DNA of 63,702 bases from Paenibacillus lactis. Its GTDB lineage: Bacteria > Bacillota > Bacilli > Paenibacillales > Paenibacillaceae. The position numbers and the translations under genes are program-made. Below are positions 16,967 to 25,334 of the stretch, piece by piece (the first letter of the stretch is position 1; each line of letters begins with the position of its first letter). The stretch lies in assembly GCF_017873605.1 (NCBI RefSeq), contig NZ_JAGGKI010000026.1:1-63702 (forward strand), written 5' to 3'. The notes beneath the pieces were generated by a model, which saw only the letters and a program-made list of their open reading frames with translations, did not search any database and was not told where the DNA came from.

Positions 16967-17863
16967 ATGAACTTGGGAGACTTGGTCGTTCGTAAATCCT
17001 ACGGCGGCGATGTAACGTTCCGGGTAGAAGGATTGCGGCATAATCTTATCGTCATCAAAGGCACGGAATTCCGGCTGCTGGCCGACGCTCCCGCCGATGA
17101 CCTGATCCAGGTACCGCATCCCGCCGTAAGCGAGCGAACGAAGCAGGCACAGATTAAGGCGAATGAGACGCTGGAGAGCCTGCAGAAGCGCCGACAGGAA
17201 GAAAGTGAGCGGCAGCTGAAGAGCCTTAGGAATAACGGCGGCCCGCAGGCTGCTAAAGGATATTTCGACGTTCCGGGCAAGGTCCTGCATCTGGACGGGG
17301 ATCCCCAGTATCTGAAGAAGAGCATGGCGCTTTATAACCAGCTTCGGGTCCCTGCGGAAGGCCATTATGTGAATGAATCGGCGATGGCCGATACGTTGTA
17401 TCGGCTCCTTCCGCGGGTTCGACCCGATATCGTCGTGATTACAGGTCATGACGGGGTTCTTAAGCGAAGACAGCCGTATGATTTATACAGTCTGGACAGC
17501 TACAAAAATTCGCATAACTTCGTATCGGCGATCCAGGTGGCCCGGCAATATGAGCGAAACCTGGATACCTTGGCTATCGTGGCCGGAGCGTGCCAGTCGC
17601 ATTTTGAAGCGCTGCTGCAGGCAGGAGCCAATTTTGCGAGCTCGCCGGGCAGAATTCTCATCCATGCCCTAGACCCGGTCTATGTGGCCGCCAAGACCGC
17701 CTATACGTCGGTTCGGGAAACGGTCAACCTCAATGATGTAATCCACCATACAATCAGCGGCAGTCAAGGCGTAGGCGGAATTGAGACCAGGGGCAGCTAC
17801 CGGATCGGCCTGCCGAGCCTCCAGGATTTGTCGACATTGAAAGTAACGCCTTCCGTCAGCTAA
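16967..17863 (+). CDS. yabG: Sporulation-specific protease YabG
   Basis: A 298-aa protein of the YabG family, a coat-associated protease that trims spore coat proteins in the mother cell. The N-terminus GDLVVRKSYGGDVTFRV and the later stretches ITGHDGVLK, YKNSHNFVSAI, VAGACQSHFEALLQAGANFASSP and GGIETRG are family-typical. AGGGGTGAT lies 6 nt before the ATG at 16967; a GTG at 16964 is also possible. CATACCATA (16939-16947) resembles a late mother-cell -10 but would leave almost no leader. Confidence 0.93.
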   Translation: MNLGDLVVRKSYGGDVTFRVEGLRHNLIVIKGTEFRLLADAPADDLIQVPHPAVSERTKQAQIKANETLESLQKRRQEESERQLKSLRNNGGPQAAKGYFDVPGKVLHLDGDPQYLKKSMALYNQLRVPAEGHYVNESAMADTLYRLLPRVRPDIVVITGHDGVLKRRQPYDLYSLDSYKNSHNFVSAIQVARQYERNLDTLAIVAGACQSHFEALLQAGANFASSPGRILIHALDPVYVAAKTAYTSVRETVNLNDVIHHTISGSQGVGGIETRGSYRIGLPSLQDLSTLKVTPSVS

Positions 17864-17932
17864 GCGGTGCTTTGCCGGCGAGGCATTCGAATGCGAAGAC
17901 GCAAGGATGATGAAGAACCGAATACAAGGCCC

Positions 17933-17963
17933 AAAAAACCCCGGGCACGGGGTTTTTTTATTT
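17933..17963 (+). terminator. Intrinsic terminator after yabG
   Basis: AAAAAACCCCG (17933-17943), loop GGCA, CGGGGTTTTTT (17948-17958), more T residues. Confidence 0.93.
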
Positions 17964-18069
17964 TACTCCTTAGAGTGAAGAAAATTGTCAAATAAAATAC
18001 ATAAAGCCTGTCGATTTAGCGCATATTAATGCAAATGGAAATGAGATTTGCCGGGCTGAAAAAAATACA

Positions 18070-18099
18070 TTGACAACGTATTTTTGATGCTGATATAAT
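18070..18099 (+). promoter_or_regulatory. Upstream veg promoter, sigma-A
   Basis: TTGACA (18070-18075), 18-nt spacer, TATAAT (18094-18099). Both hexamers match consensus exactly. Confidence 0.85.
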
Positions 18100-18112
18100 T
18101 AATGTTTTTGAT

Positions 18113-18141
18113 TTGACAAAATGCTGGAAGTTCGGTATAAT
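18113..18141 (+). promoter_or_regulatory. Downstream veg promoter, perfect sigma-A consensus
   Basis: TTGACA (18113-18118), 17-nt spacer, TATAAT (18136-18141): an exact consensus promoter 28 nt before the veg start. The B. subtilis veg promoter is likewise among the strongest known. Confidence 0.93.
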
Positions 18142-18168
18142 GGACAAGGAAAGAGGTGGTCGTCGACA

Positions 18169-18444
18169 ATGGCTAAAAATGCGCTGTTGGAAATCAAACG
18201 CAGTCTCGATGCCCATTTAGGGCAAAAAATTACGCTTCGGGCTAACGGTGGCCGCCGTAAGACCGTCGAGCGTACTGGTGTTTTGGAAGAAACGTACCCT
18301 TCTGTTTTCATTGTTAAGCTGGATCAAGACCAGCAGACCTTTAAACGCGTGTCTTACAGTTATGCCGATATTCTGACCGAAACCGTGGAAATCATGGTGA
18401 CCGGCGATGACAACCAGATGCGAATCACCTATATCAAGTCATAA
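18169..18444 (+). CDS. veg: Veg protein
   Basis: A 91-aa conserved Firmicute protein with the family sequence LLEIKRSLDAHLGQKITLRANGGRRKT near the N-terminus, a small beta-rich fold. In B. subtilis Veg is very highly expressed and stimulates biofilm formation by affecting SinR; the molecular action is not fully known. AGAGGTGG lies upstream of the ATG. Two consensus promoters drive it and a terminator follows, so it is a monocistronic unit. Confidence 0.95.
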   Translation: MAKNALLEIKRSLDAHLGQKITLRANGGRRKTVERTGVLEETYPSVFIVKLDQDQQTFKRVSYSYADILTETVEIMVTGDDNQMRITYIKS

Positions 18445-18468
18445 CGACATGACGATATGTCACGAGAG

Positions 18469-18502
18469 AACAGCCTTCGTTAGCGGAGGCTGTTTTTGTT
18501 TT
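18469..18502 (+). terminator. Intrinsic terminator after veg
   Basis: CAGCCTTCG (18471-18479), loop TTAG, CGGAGGCTG (18484-18492) with one G-T pair, then TTTTTGTTTT. Confidence 0.9.
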
Positions 18503-18602
18503 CCCTGGAGGGTTCCGGGTCAAGCAGGGATCATGGGGGCCGAGACAGGCCCTTTTGCCGCCCGGCTTTCGCATAATCAGGAGAGGATGCCATCGACAGC
18601 CT

Positions 18603-18633
18603 GGAATGAGAGGAGATCCGGGTACGCATACTA
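18603..18633 (+). promoter_or_regulatory. Candidate sigma-G promoter before sspF
   Basis: GGAATG (18603-18608; 5/6 to the sigma-G -35 TGMATR), 18-nt spacer, CATACTA (18627-18633; full match to CATWMTA). The leader would be about 150 nt, long for a SASP gene. An AGATCCG/CGGATCT inverted repeat (18614-18648) overlaps the -10. Confidence 0.4.
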
Positions 18634-18791
18634 ACCGGGAGCGGATCTTCTGCAGCGAACAAACTTCCGGTGCCTGGGCAGAGGGATAATGCGAGCTGAT
18701 TCGAAGATGTCCGGTGGACCGAGGCTTGCTCGCTGAGGATGCGCTCGTCACTGCCGTTATGATCACGAAATCATCCAAGGAGGCGTTTAGG

Positions 18792-18974
18792 ATGGGCCGG
18801 AGAAGACACAGTATCATGTCAGAGCAGCTCAAGACTGAATTGGCAAAAGAGCTTGGATTCTACGATACGGTGGAGAAGGAAGGCTGGGGCGGCATTCGCG
18901 CGAAGGACGCCGGCAATATGGTAAAACGCGCGATTGAGCTTGCGGAGCGGGCTGCCAAGAAATCCGATCTCTAA
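18792..18974 (+). CDS. sspF: Small acid-soluble spore protein, alpha/beta type (SspF)
   Basis: A 60-aa DNA-coating spore protein. The ELAKELGFYDTVEKEGWGGI segment holds the germination-protease-type cleavage region, and MVKRAIELAERA is the DNA-binding helix. AAGGAGG sits 8 nt before the ATG at 18792; the longer frame from 18714 is not protein-like. Its position between veg and ispE matches sspF in B. subtilis. A terminator follows. Confidence 0.95.
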   Translation: MGRRRHSIMSEQLKTELAKELGFYDTVEKEGWGGIRAKDAGNMVKRAIELAERAAKKSDL

Positions 18975-19000
18975 TCTGTTCGTAAGTGAATGCGGCAAGC

Positions 19001-19028
19001 AGCCCTCCGGTGACGGAGGGCTCTCTGT
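19001..19028 (+). terminator. Intrinsic terminator after sspF
   Basis: AGCCCTCCG (19001-19009), loop GTGA, CGGAGGGCT (19014-19022), then CTCTGTT, a weak T-tract. Confidence 0.8.
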
Positions 19029-19157
19029 TCAGATCGGAAGGCGTAAACCGGGTCCATGACTTCGAAGCCCGAGTTTGTTAAGATAGAGGCAATAGAAGTT
19101 TTTCTCTGGATATGGTAAGTTCATGCATAGGGAAAAGCTAAGGATAGGTGAACGTTC

Positions 19158-20021
19158 TTGAAAATATACGAAAAAGCACCGGCCAAAATCAACCTGATGC
19201 TGGATGTGCTCCATAAGCGCCCGGATGGGTTCCATGAGGTGGAAATGGTCATGACCATGATTGACCTTGCCGACCGGCTCGAAATGTCGGAGCAGAAGCG
19301 GGACACCATCATCATAACGTCCCAGGCGGGTTACATCCCTCTGGACGAGAAGAATTTGGCCTTTCAGGCAGCAAGACTCATTAAAGAGCGCTACGACGTG
19401 CGGAAAGGTGTACATATCCACCTTGACAAAAAAATTCCGGTAGCAGCGGGACTGGCAGGAGGCAGCAGCGATGCGGCGGCGACCTTGCGGGGACTAAACC
19501 GCCTCTGGGGGTTGAATATCCCGAAAGAGGAGCTGCTTAAGCTTGGAGCTGAGCTCGGCTCCGATGTGCCCTTCTGCGTGAGCGGCGGAACCGCCCTGGC
19601 TACCGGGCGAGGCGAGGTGCTGAAGCCGATCCCGAGTCCGCCTCAGTGCTGGGTAATCGTGGCGAAGCCGCCGATCAACGTATCGACGGCAGAGGTATAC
19701 GGACGACTGCGCAGTGATCAAATCCAGGCGCACCCGTCGGCGGAGCGGATGATCGGAGCGCTCGAGCAGGGCAGCTTCCACCAGATGTGCAAAGAGCTCG
19801 GAAACGTGCTGGAGGAGGTTACCTTGAAGATGCATCCGGAGGTTCAGCAGCTGAAGGAAGGCATGCTGAAGCTGGGCGCGGATGGCGCGCTAATGTCCGG
19901 CAGCGGCCCGACGGTCTTCGGTCTGGTATCCAGGGAGTCTAAAGTCGCCCGCATTTATAACGGCCTTCGGGGATTCTGCAAAGAGGTTTATGCGGTCCGT
20001 CTGCTAACCGGAAATGCATAA
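19158..20021 (+). CDS. ispE: 4-diphosphocytidyl-2-C-methyl-D-erythritol kinase
   Basis: A 287-aa GHMP kinase of the MEP isoprenoid pathway. EKAPAKINLMLDV at the N-terminus carries the catalytic Lys, the ATP loop is PVAAGLAGGSSDAAATL (about residues 94-110), and the C-terminal GHMP motif is GADGALMSGSGPTVFGL. The start is TTG with AGGTGA 6 nt upstream, consistent with the family N-terminus. The gene lies before purR as in B. subtilis. Confidence 0.96.
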   Translation: MKIYEKAPAKINLMLDVLHKRPDGFHEVEMVMTMIDLADRLEMSEQKRDTIIITSQAGYIPLDEKNLAFQAARLIKERYDVRKGVHIHLDKKIPVAAGLAGGSSDAAATLRGLNRLWGLNIPKEELLKLGAELGSDVPFCVSGGTALATGRGEVLKPIPSPPQCWVIVAKPPINVSTAEVYGRLRSDQIQAHPSAERMIGALEQGSFHQMCKELGNVLEEVTLKMHPEVQQLKEGMLKLGADGALMSGSGPTVFGLVSRESKVARIYNGLRGFCKEVYAVRLLTGNA

Positions 20022-20122
20022 AATGGACACGGCTTCGGGGAAGAATTTCAATCTGAGTTGTATAAATACGTACAAAGATGTTATATTTAACATATAATAT
20101 TCGGATTTAGCGAGGAATCCCA

Positions 20123-20950
20123 GTGAAAAAATTAAAACGAAGCGAACGATTGGTCGATATGACCCAATATTTACTATCTGAACCGCATACGTTGATTCCC
20201 TTGACGACGTTCGCCGAGCGTTATAGTGCGGCCAAGTCGTCCATTAGCGAGGACTTGGCGATCATTAAGGACGTATTTGAGAACGAGGGGCTTGGAGAGC
20301 TCCAGACGCTCGCCGGCGCCGCAGGAGGCGTACGATACATTCCGAAGCTGCGCAGAGACCACGCCCTCGCTTTTGCCGAGGAGCTGTGCAGGCAGCTGCA
20401 GCAGTCCGACCGGATTCTGCCGGGAGGCTATCTCTACATGTCCGATCTGCTCGGTCAGCCATCGCTTATGAACGAAGCGGGCAAAATTATTGCCACCGCG
20501 TTCTCCGACCGGGAGATCGACGTGGTGATGACCGTTGAAACGAAGGGCATTCCGCTCGCTTATGCGACCGCGGCACAGCTTAACCTGCCGGTCGTACTAG
20601 TCCGCCGGGACCATCAAGTAACGGAAGGATCGGCCGTAAGCATCAACTATGTATCCGGCTCCCATAAAAGCATCCATACGATGTCGCTGTCCCGCCGGGC
20701 ACTCAAGGAGCGCTCCCGCGTCCTTATCGTGGATGATTTCATGAAGGCCGGAGGCACCATTCAGGGAATGGTCGACTTGCTTGGAGAATTTAATGCCGAA
20801 GTCGCAGGTGTGGGCGTATTGGTGGAGTCAGGGGCAGTAGAGAACGAGGAGAGGCTTCTTCAGGACTATATATCGCTAGCCCGATTGAGCGACGTGGATG
20901 CCAAAACCAAAATGATTACCGTGAATCCTGGAAATTATTTCGAGAAATAA
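20123..20950 (+). CDS. purR: Purine operon repressor PurR
   Basis: A 275-aa repressor with an N-terminal winged-helix domain (about residues 1-75) and a C-terminal phosphoribosyltransferase-like effector domain that senses PRPP. The PRPP loop is VLIVDDFMKAGGTIQG near residue 200. In B. subtilis ppGpp also binds it. The start is GTG with GAGGAA upstream. The ridA gene that follows in B. subtilis is absent here. Confidence 0.95.
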   Translation: MKKLKRSERLVDMTQYLLSEPHTLIPLTTFAERYSAAKSSISEDLAIIKDVFENEGLGELQTLAGAAGGVRYIPKLRRDHALAFAEELCRQLQQSDRILPGGYLYMSDLLGQPSLMNEAGKIIATAFSDREIDVVMTVETKGIPLAYATAAQLNLPVVLVRRDHQVTEGSAVSINYVSGSHKSIHTMSLSRRALKERSRVLIVDDFMKAGGTIQGMVDLLGEFNAEVAGVGVLVESGAVENEERLLQDYISLARLSDVDAKTKMITVNPGNYFEK

Positions 20951-21003
20951 CATTGCATTTTTTGTCGATATAATAGCGTTTCCATCCGAATGGGCACGAA
21001 GTC

Positions 21004-21010
21004 TGTCGAA
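21004..21010 (+). promoter_or_regulatory. Isolated Spo0A box between purR and spoVG
   Basis: TGTCGAA is a full match to the 0A box and lies about 57 bp upstream of the sigma-H type -35 of spoVG. A single 7-mer can occur by chance. Confidence 0.3.
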
Positions 21011-21066
21011 AATATCACATTCTAAAAAAATTCCTGATTTTAGGACATTTTATAGGACAAAAAAGA

Positions 21067-21092
21067 AGGATTTCGTGTTTGCTGTGTGGAAT
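21067..21092 (+). promoter_or_regulatory. Sigma-H promoter of spoVG
   Basis: AGGATTT (21067-21073) and GTGGAAT (21086-21092) match the sigma-H elements (AGGAWWW and RNNGAAT-like) and closely resemble the B. subtilis spoVG promoter, a textbook sigma-H target. Confidence 0.8.
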
Positions 21093-21134
21093 TATACTAC
21101 CCAAGTCTCTGATGGAAAAAGGTGGTGAACACAT

Positions 21135-21419
21135 ATGCAAATTACGGATGTCAGACTCCGCCGTGTTAACTCTGAGGGGAGAATGAAGGCAATCGCATCC
21201 ATTACCATCGATAATGAATTTGTCGTTCACGACATTCGCGTCATCGACGGAAACAATGGAATGTTTGTCGCAATGCCGAGCAAACGCACTCCGGACGGAG
21301 AATTCCGCGATATTGCCCATCCCATTTCTTCGGGTACCCGCGAGAAGATTCAATCGGCTGTCCTGGCCGAGTATGAGCGTGCGGCTACAGAAGAAGAAGT
21401 GATTGAAGAAGGCGCTTAA
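21135..21419 (+). CDS. spoVG: SpoVG, RNA-binding septation regulator
   Basis: A 94-aa protein almost identical in layout to known SpoVG: MQITDVRLRRVNSEGRMKAIASITID, then FVVHDIRVIDGN and FVAMPSKRTPDGEFRDIAHPI. SpoVG binds nucleic acid and affects septation, sporulation and capsule or virulence traits in Firmicutes. AAAGGTGGTGA precedes the ATG. It has its own sigma-H-type promoter and a terminator. Confidence 0.97.
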   Translation: MQITDVRLRRVNSEGRMKAIASITIDNEFVVHDIRVIDGNNGMFVAMPSKRTPDGEFRDIAHPISSGTREKIQSAVLAEYERAATEEEVIEEGA

Positions 21420-21441
21420 GATTTACAATTGGGGTTCAAGG

Positions 21442-21479
21442 AAAAGAGAGCCATATTTGTGGCTCTCTTTTCTTTTTTT
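21442..21479 (+). terminator. Intrinsic terminator after spoVG
   Basis: AAAGAGAGCCA (21443-21453), loop TATTTG, TGGCTCTCTTT (21460-21470), then TCTTTTTTT. Confidence 0.93.
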
Positions 21480-21529
21480 GTAGAATGAGATATATTCAGT
21501 AGTGAGTTCAAGAGGAGGAGGCATGGCCC

Positions 21530-22924
21530 TTGAAAAGATTTGCTATTGTGCTCGCCGCTGGGCAGGGCAAACGTATGAAATCCAAACTATATAAAGTGCT
21601 GCATCCTGTTTGTGGCAAGCCGATGGTAGGACATGTACTGCAGACAGTACAGCAGGTGAACTGTGAGCGCAGCGTTGTGGTGGTTGGACATGGCGCTGAA
21701 GCCGTTCGCACGTACCTGCAGGACGCAGCGGAATATGTTTTACAGGAGCAGCAGCTCGGGACGGGCCACGCTGTGAAGCAAGCCAAGGATCTTCTTGGCG
21801 GGGAAGAAGGCTCGACGATCGTGATTTGCGGGGACACTCCGCTTGTGACGTCAAGCACCCTGGAAAATTTGCTGAAACTGCATGAAAGTAATAATGCGGC
21901 AGCAACGGTATTGACGGCGCATATGGATAACCCGAAGGGCTACGGCCGGGTCATCCGCGGCGGAGATGACAGCGTGCAGCGGATCGTGGAGCAGAAGGAC
22001 TGCAGCCCTGCAGAGGATGCGGTCACTGAGATTAATACCGGTACCTATTGTTTTGATAATAAAAAGCTATTTGCTGCACTGGAAAAAGTGACGAACCAGA
22101 ACGCGCAGCAGGAATATTATCTGACCGATTGCATCGGCATCCTGAAGGAAGCCGGCGAAACCGTGCTTGCTTATCAGACCGATGATTACGCGGAGTCGAT
22201 CGGCGTCAATGACCGCCTGGCCCTCTCCGAAGCCGAAGGCTTCATGCGGGAGCGCATTAACCGTATGCATATGCTGAACGGGGTTACGATCATCGATCCG
22301 GCGTCGACGTATATCGGTGCAGATGTGACCATCGGAGCGGATACGGTGCTGTATCCGGGAACGGTGCTGAAGGGCAATACCGTCATTGGGGAGAACTGCG
22401 TAATCGGACCGAATTCGGATATTGAGGATTCTGTCATCGCGGACGGTGCCAGCGTCAAGCAATCGGTGCTGAGCAAGGCAGAAGTCGGAGCACGCACATC
22501 GGTAGGCCCGTTTGCTTATCTTCGTCCGGGGGCCAAGCTCGGTGAGGACGTGAAGGTTGGCGACTTTGTCGAGGTGAAGAATGCAACGATCGACAATGGC
22601 TCGAAAGTGTCGCATCTTAGCTATGTCGGCGACGCCAAGGTCGGGAAAAACGTCAATATCGGCTGCGGTGCGATTACGGTCAACTATGATGGTTATAATA
22701 AGTCCGTTACCGAAATCGAGGACGACGCATTTATCGGCAGCAATGTCAATTTGATTGCGCCGGTCAAAGTCGGCAAAGGCGCGTTTGTGGTTGCCGGCTC
22801 GACCATTACCCAGTCGGTTGACGAGAATGATCTGGCCATCGCAAGACAGCGTCAGGAGAACAAGCCGGGTTATGCGGAGAAGATCCGGGCGCGCGCTAAA
22901 GCCAAGAAGAACAGGGAATCGTAA
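21530..22924 (+). CDS. glmU: Bifunctional UDP-N-acetylglucosamine diphosphorylase / glucosamine-1-phosphate acetyltransferase
   Basis: A 464-aa enzyme making UDP-GlcNAc for peptidoglycan and teichoic acid. The N-terminal uridyltransferase has LAAGQGKRMKS (about residues 7-17) and GHAVKQAK. The C-terminal left-handed beta-helix acetyltransferase runs from about residue 255, with hexapeptide repeats and HLSYVGDAKVGKNVNIGCGAI. The start is TTG, about 8 nt from AGGAGGAGG; the in-between ATG is out of frame. prs follows, as in B. subtilis. Confidence 0.97.
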   Translation: MKRFAIVLAAGQGKRMKSKLYKVLHPVCGKPMVGHVLQTVQQVNCERSVVVVGHGAEAVRTYLQDAAEYVLQEQQLGTGHAVKQAKDLLGGEEGSTIVICGDTPLVTSSTLENLLKLHESNNAAATVLTAHMDNPKGYGRVIRGGDDSVQRIVEQKDCSPAEDAVTEINTGTYCFDNKKLFAALEKVTNQNAQQEYYLTDCIGILKEAGETVLAYQTDDYAESIGVNDRLALSEAEGFMRERINRMHMLNGVTIIDPASTYIGADVTIGADTVLYPGTVLKGNTVIGENCVIGPNSDIEDSVIADGASVKQSVLSKAEVGARTSVGPFAYLRPGAKLGEDVKVGDFVEVKNATIDNGSKVSHLSYVGDAKVGKNVNIGCGAITVNYDGYNKSVTEIEDDAFIGSNVNLIAPVKVGKGAFVVAGSTITQSVDENDLAIARQRQENKPGYAEKIRARAKAKKNRES

Positions 22925-23004
22925 TACGCCGGCTTCCTAAAATTGACGTGAAGCGGTGATCGGATAGCCTAATTCAACGAACCAGCACGGAGGGTTTTTA
23001 TTCT

Positions 23005-23958
23005 ATGACTTATCTTGATTCTAAATTAAAAATATTTACGTGTAATTCCAATCCAAAGCTCGCCCATCAAATTGCCGACTATATCGGCATTCCGATGGGA
23101 GAATCGCTTACGACCAGCTTTAGCGACGGCGAAATTCAAGTGAAGCTCTCCGAAAGCGTGCGGGGCTGCCATGTCTACGTTGTGCAGTCCACATGCCTTC
23201 CGGTGAATGATAACTTGATGGAGCTGCTGGTTATGGTGGATGCGCTCAAGCGGGCATCGGCAAAGAGCATCAACGTGGTCATCCCGTATTACGGATATGC
23301 CCGTCAAGACCGCAAGGCTCGTTCGCGTGATCCGATCACCGCCAAGTTGGTGGCGAACCTGATTGAGAAAGCCGGCGCTCACCGCGTCATTACGATGGAC
23401 CTGCATGCGATGCAGATCCAGGGATTTTTCGATATTCCGGTGGATCATTTGCTCGGTGTTCCGATCCTTGCCCAATATTTCCGTTCGAAGCAAATCGAGA
23501 ATCCTGTCGTCGTGTCCCCGGACCATGGCGGCGTCGTACGCGCAAGGAAGCTTGCTGATTTCCTGAACGCCCCGCTGGCTATTATCGATAAGCGGCGGCC
23601 GGAGCCGAACGTCAGCGAAGTGATGAACATCATCGGACATATCGAAGGCAAGACCGCGATTCTGATCGACGATATCATCGATACTGCCGGCACGATCGTA
23701 CTCGGCGCCAATGCGCTGATGGAAGGCGGCGTGAAGGAAGTGTATGCTTGCTGTACGCATCCGGTGCTGTCCGGTCCTGCCCATGAACGCTTGGAAAACT
23801 CGCCGCTGAAGGAAGTCGTTGTGACCGACACCATTCCAATCACACATCCGAATCCGAGCAGCAAGCTGACCGTGCTGTCTGTTGCTCCGCTCATGGGAGA
23901 AGCGATTATCCGGGTACACGAGGAATTATCCATCAGTAAATTGTTTGAAATAGAATAA
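23005..23958 (+). CDS. prs: Ribose-phosphate pyrophosphokinase
   Basis: A 317-aa enzyme making PRPP from ribose 5-phosphate and ATP for nucleotide, NAD and amino-acid synthesis. Motifs: FSDGEIQVKL, YYGYARQDRKARSRDPITAKLVA, the DLHAMQIQGFFDIPVDHL metal/ribose site and the PRPP loop LIDDIIDTAGTI near residue 220. The length is normal. The ctc (rplY-like) gene that follows in B. subtilis is missing. Confidence 0.97.
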   Translation: MTYLDSKLKIFTCNSNPKLAHQIADYIGIPMGESLTTSFSDGEIQVKLSESVRGCHVYVVQSTCLPVNDNLMELLVMVDALKRASAKSINVVIPYYGYARQDRKARSRDPITAKLVANLIEKAGAHRVITMDLHAMQIQGFFDIPVDHLLGVPILAQYFRSKQIENPVVVSPDHGGVVRARKLADFLNAPLAIIDKRRPEPNVSEVMNIIGHIEGKTAILIDDIIDTAGTIVLGANALMEGGVKEVYACCTHPVLSGPAHERLENSPLKEVVVTDTIPITHPNPSSKLTVLSVAPLMGEAIIRVHEELSISKLFEIE

Positions 23959-23971
23959 CAAACCTGGCCGT

Positions 23972-24009
23972 AAGGGTTACATCTTCTGCTTGCAGGAAAT
24001 GTAGCCCTT
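23972..24009. repeat. Long imperfect inverted repeat after prs
   Basis: AAGGGTTACAT (23972-23982) pairs with ATGTAGCCCTT (23999-24009) with one G-T pair, and the loop contains CTGC/GCAG. No T-tract follows on either strand, so it is not a standard terminator. It could be an RNA processing or stability element. Confidence 0.7.
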
Positions 24010-24112
24010 GCCTGCTATCCTGACCTCATGGATATTACGCATAGCGGGAAAGTAACCGTTTTCAAAATGCGATGTTCTAAAGGATTTACCCCCAAGTTCA
24101 TGGCAGGTGTCA

Positions 24113-24313
24113 TCAATATCCAGGTCTTGAAATAAAGGTAAACGTATTGCGGTTATAGACCGTTCCCTCCAGCTCGACAAAATAAGCGTCGACGGCGGTG
24201 ATCAGGCCTACGTCGACATGACACCCGAGCTCGTAGACTTGAACGGGGATGCCATGCTTCATATGGTATTGAAAATGGCTGTGATGCGTCAATTTCTGTT
24301 CATAATCTCTCAA
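24113..24313 (-). CDS. Small hypothetical protein, antisense to neighbours
   Basis: A 66-aa minus-strand frame starting at TTG (24313) with AGAAGGTGA 7 nt upstream, a good ribosome site. The predicted product (MRDYEQKLTHHSHFQYHMK... ending FISRPGY) has a basic, His-rich N-terminus and a beta-rich second half (VYELGCHVDVGLITAVDAYF). I recognise no family. It sits in the prs-pth gap where B. subtilis has ctc, but does not resemble Ctc. An overlapping minus frame at 23977-24180 looks less protein-like. Confidence 0.6.
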   Translation of the reverse strand: MRDYEQKLTHHSHFQYHMKHGIPVQVYELGCHVDVGLITAVDAYFVELEGTVYNRNTFTFISRPGY

Positions 24314-24421
24314 AACCGATTCACCTTCTTATGAGGGCATAAATACCAATAGGTTTTGTTCATATTGTACTCGAAATACAGGTTAAGAAGAAAGTACTAA
24401 TCGTGAAAGGAATTAACTGCG

Positions 24422-24985
24422 ATGAAATGGATTGTCGGATTGGGAAATCCCGGTCCAGCTTATGAGAAAACACGCCATAACGTCGGGTTTATGGCACTGG
24501 ATGCTCTGGCAGAGCGCCATGGCATGAAATTCAACCAGAGCAAATGCAAATCGGTCATTGCCGAGGGCATGATCGGCGGTACCAAAACGGTGCTGATCAA
24601 GCCGATGACCTTTATGAATCTGTCAGGCGAAGCGGTGCGGGCCTATATGGATTATTATAAGGCGCCGCTCGAAGATATGATTGTTGTCTACGATGATCTC
24701 GATACAGCCGTTGGGAGGATCCGTCTCCGGTATCAAGGGAGCGCGGGCGGGCATAACGGCATCAAGTCCATCATTCAGCATACCGGGACCCAAACCTTTA
24801 ACCGCATCCGGATGGGCATCTCGAGACCGGAGCCGGGTTACGCCATCGTGGATTATGTGCTTGGGGCATTTCCAAAGGGCGAACGGGAGCAGCTGCAGAG
24901 CATGGTGGACATGACCTGCGATGCACTGGAGTTCAGCCTGGATCACACCTTTGAGCAGACCATGGCGAAATTCAATAACGCATAG
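24422..24985 (+). CDS. pth: Peptidyl-tRNA hydrolase
   Basis: A 187-aa enzyme (SpoVC) that releases peptides from stalled peptidyl-tRNA. Motifs: GLGNPGPAYEKTRHNVGFMALD with the catalytic His near residue 20, KPMTFMNLSGEAV, VYDDLDTAVGRIRLR with the key Asp, and GSAGGHNGIKSII. It lies before fin and mfd as in B. subtilis. Confidence 0.97.
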   Translation: MKWIVGLGNPGPAYEKTRHNVGFMALDALAERHGMKFNQSKCKSVIAEGMIGGTKTVLIKPMTFMNLSGEAVRAYMDYYKAPLEDMIVVYDDLDTAVGRIRLRYQGSAGGHNGIKSIIQHTGTQTFNRIRMGISRPEPGYAIVDYVLGAFPKGEREQLQSMVDMTCDALEFSLDHTFEQTMAKFNNA

Positions 24986-25061
24986 CCACGCAGAATCATA
25001 GTCTGAAACGGGAGATTTCCGGGCATACTGAAGGGTATATACGACCTTCAGGAGGCATATG

Positions 25062-25292
25062 ATGGCGATAACCTACGTTTGCAGACATTGTCGAGCCTTT
25101 CAGGGCCGGATCGATTCGAGCGTCATAACGGAAGAAAAGCTCGGATTCGATTCCTTGACCCCTGAGGAGCGCAAGGATATAATAGCGTATGATTTGAACG
25201 GCGACGTGATGGTTAAGGTCACCTGCGACCACTGCAGGGAGGCGCTTGAGGCCCATCCGGAGCTGAGTCTTTTGGCAAATCCCCTTCAATGA
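25062..25292 (+). CDS. fin: Anti-sigma-F factor Fin (YabK)
   Basis: A 76-aa zinc protein with knuckles CRHC (about residues 7-10) and CDHC near residue 58. Fin binds RNA polymerase or sigma-F to help the forespore switch from sigma-F to sigma-G. AGGAGG is 3 nt from an ATG at 25059 but 6 nt from the ATG at 25062, which I prefer. It lies between pth and mfd as in B. subtilis. With Gin at 1.8 kb, the window encodes two sporulation sigma inhibitors. Confidence 0.92.
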   Translation: MAITYVCRHCRAFQGRIDSSVITEEKLGFDSLTPEERKDIIAYDLNGDVMVKVTCDHCREALEAHPELSLLANPLQ

Positions 25293-25334
25293 GCGTATAA
25301 TGGGGTACAAGATAAAATATGGTAGAAGACATCA

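Noticed and set aside
23026..23919. 297-codon minus-strand frame opposite prs
   Set aside because: It lies wholly within prs and has no ribosome site or family features.
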